A stretch of 64,000 nt of DNA from JADJDM01 sp044352985. Lineage in GTDB: Bacteria > Bacteroidota > Bacteroidia > B-17B0 > Aurantibacillaceae. A program made the translations under genes and the position numbers. Below the pieces are notes generated by a model. The model had not been told where the DNA came from. It ran no database searches and saw only the letters and a program-made list of their open reading frames with translations. The stretch spans positions 62,001 to 126,000 of the forward strand of contig JBILCU010000002.1 of NCBI GenBank assembly GCA_044352985.1, written 5' to 3'. Shown here in pieces: positions 37,602 to 45,889 of this stretch. Within the stretch, counting starts at the first letter, position 1; each line of letters begins with the position of its first letter.

Positions 37602-38795
37602 TTAATTATTGATTAATTTTTTAACCAAATCTGCTGCTTCTTGCAATTGAATTGCTGAGTAAACCTTTAACCCGGATTGATCGATAATTTTTTTAGCTTC
37701 TTCAGCATTTGTTCCTTGTAAACGAATAATGATAGGTACATGAATTGAACCCATGTTTTTGTATGCATCTACAATACCTTGTGCAACACGATCGCAACGC
37801 ACAATTCCTCCAAAAATATTTACAAGAATTGCTTTAACATTTGGATCTTTTAATATGATACGGAAAGCTTTTTCAACACGCTCCGCATTTGCAGTTCCAC
37901 CTACATCAAGAAAGTTTGCAGGTTCTCCTCCTGATAATTTAATGATATCCATTGTTGCCATTGCTAAACCTGCTCCGTTTACCATACAACCAACGTTTCC
38001 ATCTAATTTCACGTAGTTTAATTCAGCTGCTTTTGCTTCTACTTCAGTTGGATCTTCCTCGTTTATATCACGCATTGCTTCGTAATCCGGATGACGATAC
38101 AATCCATTTCCATCAAACGTTACTTTTGCATCAACTGCTATGATTTTATCATCAGCAGTTTTAAATAATGGATTGATTTCAAACATGGAAGCATCAATTG
38201 AATCGTAAGCTTTGTATAAAGAAGCGACGAATTTTGTCATTTCTTTAAAAGCTGTTCCGCTTAAACCTAAATTGAATGCAATTTTTCTTGCCTGAAAATC
38301 ACGTAATCCTACTTTAGGATCAACCTCTTCTTTCCAGATTTTATCTGGGTGAGTTTCTGCAACTTCTTCAATATCCATTCCTCCTTCAGTAGTGTACATA
38401 ATGATATTTCTACCTGTTGCTCTGTTTAGCAACACACTCATATAAAATTCCTTTGTTGGATTTGGCCCAGGGTAATAAACATCCTGAGCAACCAATACTT
38501 TATGAACTTTTTTTCCTTTTGGTCCGGTTTGAGGAGTTACCAACTGCATTCCTAAAATAGCTCCAGCTTTTTCGCGAACTTCATCTAGGTTTTTAGCAAC
38601 TTTTACTCCGCCGCCTTTTCCTCTTCCACCGGCATGTATTTGTGCTTTAATCACAGCAAAATCGCTTCCGAATTTTGTTTTTAATTCTTTAGCAGCTTCT
38701 ACTGCTTGTTCAACAGTTTCTGCAACAAATCCTTCCTGAACTGCTACTCCGAAACTTTTTAAAATTTGTTTCCCTTGGTACTCGTGAATATTCAT
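37602..38795 (-). CDS. sucC: succinyl-CoA synthetase beta subunit
   Basis: The 397-residue protein starts MNIHEYQGKQILKSFGV, the standard N-terminus of SucC. The ATP-grasp fold follows, with HAGGRGKGGGVKVAKN near residue 52, FEINPLF and a GNVGCMVNGAGLAM segment, then FLDVGGTAN and NIFGGIVRCD near the C-terminus. With SucD it interconverts succinyl-CoA and succinate in the TCA cycle with formation of ATP or GTP. sucD is not in this window, which is common where the two genes are separated. A candidate promoter box lies upstream at 38838-38845. Confidence 0.97.
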   Translation of the reverse strand: MNIHEYQGKQILKSFGVAVQEGFVAETVEQAVEAAKELKTKFGSDFAVIKAQIHAGGRGKGGGVKVAKNLDEVREKAGAILGMQLVTPQTGPKGKKVHKVLVAQDVYYPGPNPTKEFYMSVLLNRATGRNIIMYTTEGGMDIEEVAETHPDKIWKEEVDPKVGLRDFQARKIAFNLGLSGTAFKEMTKFVASLYKAYDSIDASMFEINPLFKTADDKIIAVDAKVTFDGNGLYRHPDYEAMRDINEEDPTEVEAKAAELNYVKLDGNVGCMVNGAGLAMATMDIIKLSGGEPANFLDVGGTANAERVEKAFRIILKDPNVKAILVNIFGGIVRCDRVAQGIVDAYKNMGSIHVPIIIRLQGTNAEEAKKIIDQSGLKVYSAIQLQEAADLVKKLINN

Positions 38796-38837
38796 TTTTT
38801 AAGTTTAATCTAGTATTACAATATTGTCAATTTATTT

Positions 38838-38845
38838 CAAATCTA
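38838..38845 (-). promoter_or_regulatory. candidate -7 box TAGATTTG for sucC
   Basis: On the minus strand TAGATTTG matches TAnnTTTG and lies 42 bases before the sucC ATG. No TTG is seen at the expected distance upstream. Confidence 0.35.
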
Positions 38846-38864
38846 CCAAATAATTTTATTGGTA

Positions 38865-39845
38865 TTAACTTTTATACATTACTTCTTTAACAGCTTTAAC
38901 TACTTTTGGTACATTAGGTAATGATGCTTCTATTAATGTTGGCGCATAAGGCAAAGGAACATCTGCTGTAGTTACTCTTCTGATAGGAGCATCTAAATAA
39001 TCAAATGCTTCTTTCTGAACCATGTATGCAATTTCAGATGAAATACTTGCTAATGGCCAAGCTTCCTCAACTACAACTAAACGGTTAGTTTTTTTAACTG
39101 ACTCTATAATTGTTTTGTAATCAATAGGGCGAACCGTTCTTAAATCAATAACTTCGCAATTAATTCCTTCTTTAGCTAATTCTTCAGCAGCTTTTAAAGC
39201 TACTTTGGTAATTTTTCCAAAAGTTGCCATAGTAACATCTGTTCCTTGCCTTTTAACATCTGCAACACCAATCGGAATAATATACTCTCCTTCAGGAATT
39301 TCACCTTTATCTCCATACATTTGCTCACTTTCCATAAAAATCACAGGATCATTATCTCTGATAGCAGATTTTAATAAACCTTTTGCATCATATGGATTTG
39401 AAGGTACAATTACTTTTAAACCTGGGGTATTTGCAAACCAATTTTCAAAAGCTTGTGAATGTTGTGAACTCAACATACCTGCACTTGCAGTAGGGCCTCT
39501 GAAAACAATAGGAACACCATATTGACCACCACTCATACTTAACATTTTCGCTGCTGAATTAATAACCTGATCAATAGCAACTAATGAAAAGTTAAACGTC
39601 ATAAACTCAACAATTGGTCTCAAACCGTTAGAGGCAGCACCAACAGCAATACCTGCAAAACCTAATTCTGCAATTGGGGTATCAATAACTCGTTTAGGGC
39701 CAAATTCAGCAAGCATACCTTTACTTACTTTGTATGCTCCATTATATTCTGCAACTTCTTCTCCAAGCAAAAAAACGCTTTCATCACGACGCATTTCCTC
39801 ACTCATTGCCTCGCGAAGAGCTTCTCTAAATTCAACAGTTTTCAT
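38865..39845 (-). CDS. pdhB: pyruvate dehydrogenase E1 component, beta subunit
   Basis: The 326-residue protein starts MKTVEFREALREAMSEEM, as in the beta subunits of alpha-keto acid dehydrogenases. LLGEEVAEYNGAYKVSKGM, the DTPIAELGFAGIAVGAA segment with the Glu that activates thiamine diphosphate, and FRGPTASAGMLSSQHSQ belong to the E1 beta family. PAEEAWPLAS-like VVVEEAWPLASI occurs near the C-terminus. With PdhA it decarboxylates pyruvate and passes the acetyl group to the E2 lipoamide. Branched-chain E1 beta is a less likely alternative. pdhA and pdhC are not adjacent. It ends 69 bases before sucC. Confidence 0.92.
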   Translation of the reverse strand: MKTVEFREALREAMSEEMRRDESVFLLGEEVAEYNGAYKVSKGMLAEFGPKRVIDTPIAELGFAGIAVGAASNGLRPIVEFMTFNFSLVAIDQVINSAAKMLSMSGGQYGVPIVFRGPTASAGMLSSQHSQAFENWFANTPGLKVIVPSNPYDAKGLLKSAIRDNDPVIFMESEQMYGDKGEIPEGEYIIPIGVADVKRQGTDVTMATFGKITKVALKAAEELAKEGINCEVIDLRTVRPIDYKTIIESVKKTNRLVVVEEAWPLASISSEIAYMVQKEAFDYLDAPIRRVTTADVPLPYAPTLIEASLPNVPKVVKAVKEVMYKS

Positions 39846-39865
39846 GTATTAAATAGTTAAAGGCA

Positions 39866-39873
39866 CAAAAATA
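39866..39873 (-). promoter_or_regulatory. candidate -7 box TATTTTTG for pdhB
   Basis: On the minus strand TATTTTTG matches TAnnTTTG and lies 20 bases before the pdhB ATG. No upstream TTG at a normal distance is seen. Confidence 0.4.
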
Positions 39874-39982
39874 ACTTTTTTACCGAGATAACATCCATTT
39901 TAAAACCTGAGAAAGCGTATTTTATTTTAACATAAAATCCAATCCTTAACATTAACTTAATAAATAAAAAAAAGGTTTAACT

Positions 39983-39990
39983 TATCTTTG
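39983..39990 (+). promoter_or_regulatory. -7 box TATCTTTG for the response regulator
   Basis: TATCTTTG is a perfect TAnnTTTG match 21 bases before the ATG at 40012. The region upstream is A-rich without a TTG at the usual distance. Confidence 0.5.
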
Positions 39991-40011
39991 TCAAGATTAA
40001 TTGCATAAAAA

Positions 40012-40695
40012 ATGGAAGAAAAAATTAAAATTTTATTAGTTGATGATGAACAAGATATTCTTGATTTTTTAAGCTATAATTTATCAAAAGAAGGATATGA
40101 AGTTCTTACTGCATCAAACGGAAATGATGCAATTGCAATTTCAAAAAAAGAGCTTCCAAAATTAATTATCCTAGACGTTATGATGCCTGAATTGGATGGT
40201 ATGGAAACATGCAGGCAAATGAGAGAAATTCCTGAACTTAAAGATATTGTAATTGCCTTTTTAACTGCCCGAAACGAAGATTATTCGCAAATTGCAGGCT
40301 TTGATGTTGGTGGTGATGATTACATTACAAAACCAATTAAACCAAGAGTTTTAAGCAGCAGAATTAAAGCATTATTAAGAAGAAGTTCTATCGCTGTTGC
40401 AACTACTGATGAAAATGTTGATTTAGGAGACTTAAAGATTGACAAGGATCGTTTTGTAATTGTTAAAAAAGGCATTGAAATTAGCTTGCCTAAAAAAGAA
40501 TTTAAATTATTGACTTTGTTAGCTACTAAGCCTGGCAAAGTTTTTACCCGAGAATTTATTTTGCAACAAGTTTGGGGTGATGAAGTAGTTGTTGGAGACA
40601 GAACAATTGATGTTCACATCAGAAAGTTACGAGAAAAATTAGGCGACGATTATATTAAAACAATTAAAGGCATCGGTTACAAATTCGAATTTTGA
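40012..40695 (+). CDS. OmpR/PhoB-family response regulator
   Basis: The 227-residue protein has a receiver domain with the acidic pair Asp11/Asp12 in LLVDDEQD, the phosphoacceptor Asp55 in IILDVMMPELDG, the switch Thr in FLTARNED and the Lys in DYITKPIKP. The C-terminal winged helix (EFKLLTLLATKPGKVFTREF, VGDRTIDVHIRKLREKLG, IKGIGYKFE) is of the OmpR type and binds DNA as a dimer. No histidine kinase gene is adjacent, so the partner must lie elsewhere. Its regulon cannot be told from the window. Confidence 0.93.
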   Translation: MEEKIKILLVDDEQDILDFLSYNLSKEGYEVLTASNGNDAIAISKKELPKLIILDVMMPELDGMETCRQMREIPELKDIVIAFLTARNEDYSQIAGFDVGGDDYITKPIKPRVLSSRIKALLRRSSIAVATTDENVDLGDLKIDKDRFVIVKKGIEISLPKKEFKLLTLLATKPGKVFTREFILQQVWGDEVVVGDRTIDVHIRKLREKLGDDYIKTIKGIGYKFEF

Positions 40696-40721
40696 TTTTC
40701 TAAAGATTGGTAATTTTAACT

Positions 40722-40729
40722 TACCTTTG
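40722..40729 (+). promoter_or_regulatory. -7 box TACCTTTG for the Dus gene
   Basis: TACCTTTG is a perfect TAnnTTTG match 23 bases before the GTG start at 40753. The nearest TTG (40707-40709) is too close to be the -33 element. Confidence 0.45.
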
Positions 40730-40752
40730 TTTCCTTAAATTTTAATATATAA

Positions 40753-41733
40753 GTGATTAAAATCGGAAACATAATTTTACCTGAATTTCCTTTATTATTA
40801 GCTCCTATGGAGGATGTTAGTGATCCACCATTCCGTTATGTATGTAAACAAAACGGGGCAGATTTAATGTTTACCGAATTTATCTCAAGTGAAGGTCTCA
40901 TACGTGATGCAATAAAAAGCAAACAAAAGTTGGATATTTTTGATTACGAACGACCTGTTGGTATTCAGATTTTTGGGGGAGATGAAGAAGCGATGGCGAT
41001 GTCGGCCAAAATTATTGATACGGTTCAACCTGATTTATTAGACATTAATTTTGGATGCCCAGTAAAGAAAGTAGTTTGTAAAGGAGCGGGCGCAGGTGTT
41101 TTAAAAGACATTGATTTAATGGTTCGATTAACTAAAGCCGTTGTAAAATCAACACACTTGCCTGTAACAGTTAAAACACGTTTAGGCTGGGACGAAAAAT
41201 CAATAAACATATTAGAAGTTGCTGAACGCCTTCAGGATGTAGGAGTTCAGGCCTTGAGTATACACGGAAGAACTCGTGCTCAAATGTATAAAGGCAATGC
41301 AGACTGGACATTGATAGCAGAAGTAAGAAATAATCCTAAAATAAAAATTCCAATTTTTGGGAACGGCGATATAGATACTCCACAAAAAGCATTGGACTAC
41401 AAAAATAAATATGCTGTTGATGGCATCATGATAGGCAGAGCTGCTATCGGAAACCCTTGGTTTTTTAACCAAACCAAACATTTTTTAAAAACCGGTGAAA
41501 TTTTACCCGAACCTACTTTAAATGATAAAGTAGAGGTTTGCAGAACGCATTTAATAAAATCCTGCGAATGGAAAGGTGAAAAGCTTGGTGTAATAGAAAT
41601 GAGAAGACATTACGCAAATTATTTTAAAGGCATCAATCATTTTAAGGAAACAAGAATGAAGTTGGTAACACTCAATTCACTATCTGAAATTCTTCAGGTT
41701 TTAGACTCAATTAAAGAACAAGTATTAGCATAG
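40753..41733 (+). CDS. dusB: tRNA-dihydrouridine synthase, DusB-like
   Basis: The start is a GTG that gives 326 residues, the usual size. The FMN-dependent TIM barrel shows LAPMEDVSDPPFR, the substrate loop FTEFISSEGL, QIFGGDEEAM, the DINFGCPVKKVVCKGAGAG motif with the catalytic Cys, VTVKTRLGWD and SIHGRTRAQMYKG. These enzymes reduce specific uridines in the tRNA D-loop with NADPH. The single-copy Bacteroidota enzyme is normally assigned to DusB. The exact target uridine is not readable. The gene lies 57 bases after the response regulator and has its own box. Confidence 0.92.
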   Translation: MIKIGNIILPEFPLLLAPMEDVSDPPFRYVCKQNGADLMFTEFISSEGLIRDAIKSKQKLDIFDYERPVGIQIFGGDEEAMAMSAKIIDTVQPDLLDINFGCPVKKVVCKGAGAGVLKDIDLMVRLTKAVVKSTHLPVTVKTRLGWDEKSINILEVAERLQDVGVQALSIHGRTRAQMYKGNADWTLIAEVRNNPKIKIPIFGNGDIDTPQKALDYKNKYAVDGIMIGRAAIGNPWFFNQTKHFLKTGEILPEPTLNDKVEVCRTHLIKSCEWKGEKLGVIEMRRHYANYFKGINHFKETRMKLVTLNSLSEILQVLDSIKEQVLA

Positions 41734-42016
41734 CTTTCCTCCAATACTGACTAAAATAATCTTTTATATTGGGGCATATTAGCTTAAATTTTGCATATAA
41801 AATTCTCTAAAAAAAGAGCAATGTATAATTTAAAAATGGAGTATGAAGCAAAAAATATAAAATCGAAATTTTTAACTAAAAGTTAAAAAAACATACGTCA
41901 TTTTAGTTGTGTTTTTATTATAATTAACCTTTCTTGGCTAAAATCAATTGACAATAATTTTATTCGCATGCTAAGAATATTAATTATTTTTGCAACCTAA
42001 TTTTATTAAAATAACG
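41734..42016. other. 283-base intergenic stretch
   Basis: Nothing coding is seen. A weak stem, CTCCAATA (41739-41746) against TATTGGGG (41767-41774) with one G-U pair and a 20-base loop, lies just after the Dus stop. It lacks a T run. The right end holds the promoter box of the next gene at 41985-41992. Confidence 0.4.
41985..41992 (+). promoter_or_regulatory. -7 box TATTTTTG for fumarylacetoacetase
   Basis: TATTTTTG matches TAnnTTTG. The in-frame TTG at 41990-41992 lies within this box, so it cannot be the start codon if the box is used, which favours the ATG at 42017. Confidence 0.55.
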
Positions 42017-43264
42017 ATGAAAACATCCTGGATTAAAATTGACTCATCATCTGATTTCAGCATACACAATATTCCTTTCGGAATTTACGGTGATGCAACA
42101 ATTCAACATCGCGCCTGCTCTGCTATTGGCGATTACATAATCGATTTGGTCGAACTTGCAAAATTGGGTTACTTAAACAATTTGGTTAAACCTGAAATTT
42201 TTGAGTCAAAATATTTAAATGATTTTATTTCATTAGGTAAAAGCACAACAAATAAAGTTCGTGAACGAATTATCGATTTGTTTTCATCTGAAAACAAAGA
42301 ATTGCAAAATAACGATGCTCATCAGCAATTAATATTAAAAAAACAAAGTGAGGTATGCATGTTGTTGCCAATTCAAGTTGGTGATTATACCGATTTTTAT
42401 TCAAGTATAGATCATGCAACCAACATTGGTAAAATGATTCGTGATCCTGAAAACGCATTAATGCCTAATTGGAAACACATTCCGGTGGGTTACCACGGAA
42501 GAGCTTCTTCCATTCAGGTTTCGGGGCATTCCTTACATCGCCCTAAAGGTCAGCAAAAACCTGCTGATGCTCCTGCTCCAGTTTATGGTCCTTGTAAATT
42601 ATTGGATTTTGAATTGGAAACCGGATTCGTAATCGGTAAAAACTCTTCAATTGGAGAAAGCATTAGCACAGAAAAAGCAGATGATTATATTTTCGGTATG
42701 TTGTTGTTTAACGATTGGAGTGCGCGTGATATTCAAACTTGGGAATATGTTCCTCTCGGACCATTTTTATCAAAAAACTTTGCATCCACTGTTTCTCCTT
42801 GGATTGTAACTTTAGAAGCGCTTGAACCTTTCAGAACCAAAGGTTATGTTCAGGAGCCAAAAGTATTGCCTTACTTAGAATATAGCGGTGATAAAAATGT
42901 GGACATTAAGTTAGAAGTTTATATTCAACCAGAAAATGGAAAAGCGAATAAAGTTTGTACATCCAACTATAAATACATGTACTGGACAATGGAACAACAA
43001 TTGGCTCACCATACTGTAAATGGTTGCAACATTAACGTTGGCGATTTAATGGGTAGCGGAACCATAAGTGGTCCAGAACCACATGAATTTGGCTCGATGA
43101 TGGAGTTGAGTTGGAAAGGCACAAAGCCATTGAAACTGGATGATGGAAGCGAACGTAAATTTATCAACGATAACGATACCGTAATTTTAAAAGGCTGGTG
43201 CGAGATAGATGGAATCCGTGTTGGTTTTGGCGAATGCAAAGCAAAAGTACTTCCGGCTAATTAA
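42017..43264 (+). CDS. fahA: fumarylacetoacetase
   Basis: The 415-residue enzyme hydrolyses fumarylacetoacetate to fumarate and acetoacetate, the last step of tyrosine catabolism. SSIDHATNIGKMIRDPENAL contains the catalytic His, and the metal and substrate motifs follow: VGYHGRASSI, LDFELETGFVIG, FNDWSARDIQTWEYVPLGPF and GDLMGSGTISGPEP. The N-terminal beta domain (IPFGIYGDA) is complete. The ATG at 42017 is chosen because a promoter box covers the upstream in-frame TTG. The next gene starts immediately after the stop. The other tyrosine-catabolic genes are not adjacent. Confidence 0.93.
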   Translation: MKTSWIKIDSSSDFSIHNIPFGIYGDATIQHRACSAIGDYIIDLVELAKLGYLNNLVKPEIFESKYLNDFISLGKSTTNKVRERIIDLFSSENKELQNNDAHQQLILKKQSEVCMLLPIQVGDYTDFYSSIDHATNIGKMIRDPENALMPNWKHIPVGYHGRASSIQVSGHSLHRPKGQQKPADAPAPVYGPCKLLDFELETGFVIGKNSSIGESISTEKADDYIFGMLLFNDWSARDIQTWEYVPLGPFLSKNFASTVSPWIVTLEALEPFRTKGYVQEPKVLPYLEYSGDKNVDIKLEVYIQPENGKANKVCTSNYKYMYWTMEQQLAHHTVNGCNINVGDLMGSGTISGPEPHEFGSMMELSWKGTKPLKLDDGSERKFINDNDTVILKGWCEIDGIRVGFGECKAKVLPAN

Positions 43265-44146
43265 TTGAAAATCATTCAGGAAATAACACACCCACTTTTT
43301 ACTGAAAAAAAAGTTCAGGTTCATGTGTTACGATTGGATGTACTTCAACCAGAAATTGGCGGAAACAAATACTTTAAACTAAAATACAATTTAGAACAAG
43401 CAAGGTTGGGCAATCACTCAACCTTGCTTTCGTTTGGAGGTGCTTATTCCAATCATATTGCTGCACTTTCCAATGCTGGAAAAATATATGACTTTAAAAC
43501 AATTGGAGTAATTCGTGGCGAAGAACTAGAAATTAAAAGCAATAAAACGCTACTACAAGCAAGTAAAAATGGAATGCAGTTGCATTTTATAAATCGTGAG
43601 TTGTATCGTAACAAAAATGATTCTCAATTTATTGAAAATCTTCGACAACAATTTGGTAATTTTTATTTAATTCCAGAAGGTGGTTCAAACGAATTTGCAG
43701 TTAAGGGTTGCAAGGAAATCATCAACCTCATTCCTTTTCAAGCAGATACCATTTGCTGTGCTGTTGGTACAGGAGGAACAATTGCCGGTATACATCTTTC
43801 AAGTGAAAATAATCAAGACATTATTGGAATTCCTGTTTTAAAAAATGCTACATTTTTATACGATGAAATTAAATCGCTGCAACAACAATACAATAAGCAA
43901 TTCAGCTACGAAGAGCCAAAAGGAAAATTGGAATTAGTTTTAGACTATCACTTTGGTGGTTATGCAAAAACAACTAAAGAGTTACTGCAATTTCAAGCTG
44001 AATTTCAGAATGAATTTCAAATTCCACTCGATAAAATTTATACTGCTAAATTATTTTATGCAATTTTTGATTTACTAAAAAAAGATTTTTTTCAGATTGG
44101 AGAAAAAATTGTTCTTATTCATACTGGCGGTTTACAAGGAAATTAA
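43265..44146 (+). CDS. 1-aminocyclopropane-1-carboxylate deaminase / D-cysteine desulfhydrase family enzyme
   Basis: The 293-residue PLP protein starts with TTG directly after the fumarylacetoacetase stop. Lys35 in IGGNKYFKLKYNL is the expected Schiff-base lysine, and LSFGGAYSNHIAALS binds the substrate carboxylate. AVGTGGTIAGI forms the phosphate-binding loop. Members deaminate ACC or release sulfide and ammonia from D-cysteine. Most bacterial members with this degree of divergence act on D-amino acids, so true ACC deaminase activity is doubtful. Coupling to fahA points to amino acid use but gives no specific substrate. Confidence 0.85.
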   Translation: MKIIQEITHPLFTEKKVQVHVLRLDVLQPEIGGNKYFKLKYNLEQARLGNHSTLLSFGGAYSNHIAALSNAGKIYDFKTIGVIRGEELEIKSNKTLLQASKNGMQLHFINRELYRNKNDSQFIENLRQQFGNFYLIPEGGSNEFAVKGCKEIINLIPFQADTICCAVGTGGTIAGIHLSSENNQDIIGIPVLKNATFLYDEIKSLQQQYNKQFSYEEPKGKLELVLDYHFGGYAKTTKELLQFQAEFQNEFQIPLDKIYTAKLFYAIFDLLKKDFFQIGEKIVLIHTGGLQGN

Positions 44147-44236
44147 TATGTTCAACTAATTTCTAATACGACAATTAATAAACTCAAAAAATATATTTTT
44201 TTTTGTAATTAAAAAATAATATTTAAAATTGCACAC

Positions 44237-44305
44237 ATGAAAATAAACATGCAAAATAATAATTGGTGGTGGCTAACAAATTCTGAAATAGGATTCTGTT
44301 GGTAA
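44237..44305 (+). CDS. trpL: trp operon leader peptide
   Basis: A 22-codon frame begins with ATG at 44237 (a second ATG is codon 5) and ends with TAA at 44303-44305. Codons 10-12 are three consecutive TGG (Trp), and codon 22, the last before the stop, is also TGG; NNNWWWL and GFCW can be read. Four Trp in 22 residues is far above chance. It lies 87 bases before trpE and is followed by a strong terminator hairpin. Its role would be to sense charged tRNA-Trp through ribosome stalling. The peptide itself need have no function. Confidence 0.9.
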   Translation: MKINMQNNNWWWLTNSEIGFCW

Positions 44306-44350
44306 CTGCTTTATTATTTTTCTAAGCATATTCAAAAGCCCACCGAGTCC
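44272..44350 (+). promoter_or_regulatory. trp attenuator: protector and antiterminator pairings
   Basis: Region 1, GCTAACA (44272-44278), starts at the last base of the third Trp codon and can pair with region 2, TGTTGGT (44297-44303). Region 2 in the longer form GGATTCTGTTGG (44291-44302) can instead pair with region 3, CCCACCGAGTCC (44339-44350), at 10 of 12 positions with one G-U. Region 3 is the 5' arm and loop of the terminator. A ribosome stalled on the Trp codons would cover region 1 and free region 2 for antitermination. One that reaches the stop codon covers region 2 and lets the terminator form. Confidence 0.8.
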
Positions 44351-44364
44351 GGTGGGCTTTTTTT
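44334..44364 (+). terminator. trp leader intrinsic terminator (attenuator)
   Basis: AAAAGCCCACCG and CGGTGGGCTTTT form a 12-base stem with loop AGTC, followed by a run of seven T. It stands between trpL and trpE, 28 bases before the trpE ATG, so its only sensible use is conditional termination of the trp operon. Confidence 0.93.
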
Positions 44365-44391
44365 AATCCAAATTTTTTAAATCAACACATT

Positions 44392-45780
44392 ATGTACAAC
44401 ATAGAAACAACAATTATTAAAACGTTAAGCGACACTCACACGCCTGTAGGTTTATATCTAAAACTTAGAGATAACTATCCGGGTAGTTTTTTATTGGAAA
44501 GCTCTGATTATAAAAGTAAAGAAAACTGTTTTTCTTATCTCTGTATTAAACCAATTGCCTCTTTCGTAGTTGAAAAAGTAAATACAAAGATTACTTTTCC
44601 TGATGGAAAAAAAGAAACAATTTCAACATCACAATCCAATATCATTTACGAATTACAAAAATTTAAAAACAAATTAGTTATACAGGAAACTAAGGAAGAG
44701 TTTATAATCAATGGATTATTTGGTTATACTTCGTATGATGCCATTCCATTATTTAATAAAATCAACTTCAAGTCTGGTTCATTTAATCATCCGCTAATAC
44801 AATATCATTTTTTTAGATTTTTAATTGTATTCAATCATTTTAATAATGAGCTTTTTATAATTGAAAATAAACTAACAACTGAAAAATCAGAAATAGATGA
44901 ACTAAAAAATAAAATAAATAATCTGAATATACCATACTATACTTTTGAAAAAATCGAGAATGAAAAAAGTAATTATTCTGATGAAGAATTTTTAAGAATT
45001 ATTGAGGAAGGAAAAAAACAATGTTACTTTGGAAATGTTTTTCAGGTAGTATTGTCGCGAAAGTTCAAACAAACATTTAAAGGCGATGATTTTAATGTTT
45101 ACAGAGCATTACGTTCAATTAATCCTTCACCTTATTTATTTTATTTTGATTATGGAACATTTAAAGTATTTGGATCTTCACCAGAAGCTCAACTAACAAT
45201 AGCAGATAACAAAGCTTATATACATCCCATTGCAGGGACTTTTAAACGCAGCGGAAATAAAAATAAGGATTTAGAATTAGCAATTATGTTAAACGAAGAT
45301 CCTAAAGAAAATGCTGAACACATCATGCTTGTTGATTTAGCAAGAAATGACCTTAGTAAAAACAGCAAATCAGTTAAAGTAGAACAGTTTAAACAAGTAG
45401 AGTTTTATTCTCACGTCATCCATCTTGTATCAAAAGTAAGTGGCGAATTAGAAAACAAAAATAATCCATTAAAAATATTGGCAGATACTTATCCTGCAGG
45501 TACATTATCCGGTGCACCAAAAACGATGGCTATGAAAATAATAAATGAACTCGAAAACGACTCAAGAGGATTATATGGTGGCGCAATAGGGATTTTAGGA
45601 TTAGATGGGAGGTTTAATCACGCCATAATCATTCGTTCATTTGTTAGCGAAAACAACACACTCAACTTTCAAGCAGGCTGTGGTGTTGTAATAAAATCAA
45701 ATAACGAAAGTGAATTAATGGAAGTAAACAATAAAACATCTGCATTAAGAAAAGCAATAGAATTAGCAAATACGTTATAA
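44392..45780 (+). CDS. trpE: anthranilate synthase component I
   Basis: The 462-residue protein turns chorismate into anthranilate together with TrpG. LLESSD at residues 34-39 is the feedback site where tryptophan binds, so allosteric control is kept in addition to attenuation. The chorismate-binding core shows FQVVLSRKF, INPSPYLFYFDYG, FGSSPEAQL, PIAGTFKRSGN, EHIMLVDLARNDL and AGTLSGAPKTMAM, ending with GGAIG and IIIRSFV. Length is typical of TrpE rather than PabB. The gene is the first of the operon after the attenuator. A 109-base gap with a palindromic element separates it from trpG. Confidence 0.96.
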   Translation: MYNIETTIIKTLSDTHTPVGLYLKLRDNYPGSFLLESSDYKSKENCFSYLCIKPIASFVVEKVNTKITFPDGKKETISTSQSNIIYELQKFKNKLVIQETKEEFIINGLFGYTSYDAIPLFNKINFKSGSFNHPLIQYHFFRFLIVFNHFNNELFIIENKLTTEKSEIDELKNKINNLNIPYYTFEKIENEKSNYSDEEFLRIIEEGKKQCYFGNVFQVVLSRKFKQTFKGDDFNVYRALRSINPSPYLFYFDYGTFKVFGSSPEAQLTIADNKAYIHPIAGTFKRSGNKNKDLELAIMLNEDPKENAEHIMLVDLARNDLSKNSKSVKVEQFKQVEFYSHVIHLVSKVSGELENKNNPLKILADTYPAGTLSGAPKTMAMKIINELENDSRGLYGGAIGILGLDGRFNHAIIIRSFVSENNTLNFQAGCGVVIKSNNESELMEVNNKTSALRKAIELANTL

Positions 45781-45791
45781 AAAATGAAATA

Positions 45792-45855
45792 GCCATGTGC
45801 AGCAACACAAACAAAAATGCGATGCACTGAGCTTGTCGAAGTGAAGATACATGGC
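45792..45855. repeat. small palindromic element in the trpE-trpG gap
   Basis: GCCATGT (45792-45798) and ACATGGC (45849-45855) are perfect 7-base inverted arms. Between them lies CACTGAGCTTGTCGAAGTG (45825-45843), whose ends CACT/AGTG are also complementary. The motif resembles a short dispersed repeat often met in Bacteroidota DNA, though I cannot confirm copy number here. A related form, CTGAGCTTAGGCGAAG, is seen at 55813-55828. The operon is otherwise tightly packed, so this looks like an insertion. Confidence 0.6.
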
Positions 45856-45889
45856 GTATAACATATGGTAATAAAAAAAATATCTACAT

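Noticed and set aside
41739..41774. Terminator after the Dus gene
   Set aside because: The stem is only 8 pairs with a 20-base loop and no following T run.
44198..44205. Promoter box in the T-rich run before trpL
   Set aside because: The run reads TTTTTTTG and lacks the TA of TAnnTTTG, so no trp promoter can be placed with confidence.
44300..44302. The fourth Trp codon as a second sensing site
   Set aside because: A ribosome stalled there would cover region 2 and favour termination, so only codons 10-12 fit the control logic.
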